From Ascaris suum (lineage: Eukaryota; Nematoda; Chromadorea; Rhabditida; Ascarididae), in assembly GCA_013433145.1 (NCBI GenBank), contig CM024176.1:4832849-4896848 (forward strand): DNA of 64,000 nt, in the 5' to 3' direction. The notes below the pieces were generated by a model, which worked only from the letters and a program-made list of their open reading frames with translations, was not told the DNA's origin and searched no databases. Position 1 is the stretch's first letter. The number at the start of each line of letters is the position of its first letter. Both the position numbers and the translations under genes were made by a program. This document shows positions 63,653 through 64,000 of this stretch, in pieces.

Positions 63653-64000
63653 GTTTCTGTTGATTTTTTTTCATGAGTGCACCTTTGTACACCGTGTGGT
63701 ATGACAAAAACCACAGAAACTCATTCCCAAAATGTTAAAGCAAACATGAATTTGCTGCAAGTGGAAGAAGCAAAAGGTGTTCGATAGAGGAGGTTGGTGG
63801 CAAATTCCTCTCGTACTGGAAATAGTGCAGTTTCTTTCCCTTGGTAGTTTATTTACTTTGGGGTAGAAAAAGAAATCGATCTACTTCAACTTGGGCCTCT
63901 CATTCACTCCCCCCAAGAACACTCCCTTCGCCTTCCTCCCCCATCCCTTATTCTCTCTCTCCCTGTCTGTCTCATTACTGCTATGCATATTCTATTGTAG
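63018..64000. repeat. Inverted repeat, right arm
   Basis: Counterpart of 55173-56161 in reverse orientation, with the second copy of the VPS9 exon (63516-63652). The alignment reaches the last base of the window. Confidence 0.93.

Overview
This 64 kb window is nuclear DNA of a eukaryote, most likely a clade V (strongylid or hookworm-like) nematode. The genes are split by many short introns, most ending in a T-rich CAG or TAG acceptor. Gene content fits a worm: a Mediator subunit (mdt-17), two aquaglyceroporins and a RIN-type Rab5 exchange factor (rin-1). The lineage is an inference; no marker sequence proves it. Most long open frames here are chance frames. The genes below were found by joining exons with compatible phase and by conserved motifs.

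Layout. 1-5.9 kb: no gene I can support, one 33-bp tandem repeat. 5.9-14.6 kb, + strand: mdt-17, traced from its first coding exon to its stop; the minimal splice model encodes about 651 aa. 14.39-28.0 kb and 28.68-39.8 kb: two copies of a large direct tandem duplication. The unit begins at the last mdt-17 exon, so copy 2 carries an orphan copy of that exon. Each copy contains one aquaglyceroporin gene on the - strand. Copy 1 also holds a 3.35 kb RTE-like LINE with a 13-bp target-site duplication, and copy 2 keeps the matching empty site. Copy 2 has a second, decayed LINE inside aquaporin intron 1. 39.8-52.6 kb: gene-poor, with simple and tandem repeats and two weak coding candidates.

52.6-64 kb: rin-1, broken across a 10-N scaffold gap. 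The left contig carries the 3' half (VPS9 and RA domains) on the - strand. The right contig carries the middle of the gene (linker, RH region, first VPS9 exon) on the + strand. About 1 kb containing the same VPS9 exon is present in inverted orientation on both contigs. The simplest reading is a misoriented or haplotypic contig rather than a biological inversion. Three one-base frame breaks in the 3' half look like sequence errors.

I saw no tRNA, rRNA, CRISPR array, operon of known type or new defence-like system. The most informative items are the duplication with its patchwork of near-identical and diverged tracts, the dated LINE insertion, the rin-1 scaffold conflict, and two GC-AG introns, one of which differs between the aquaporin copies.
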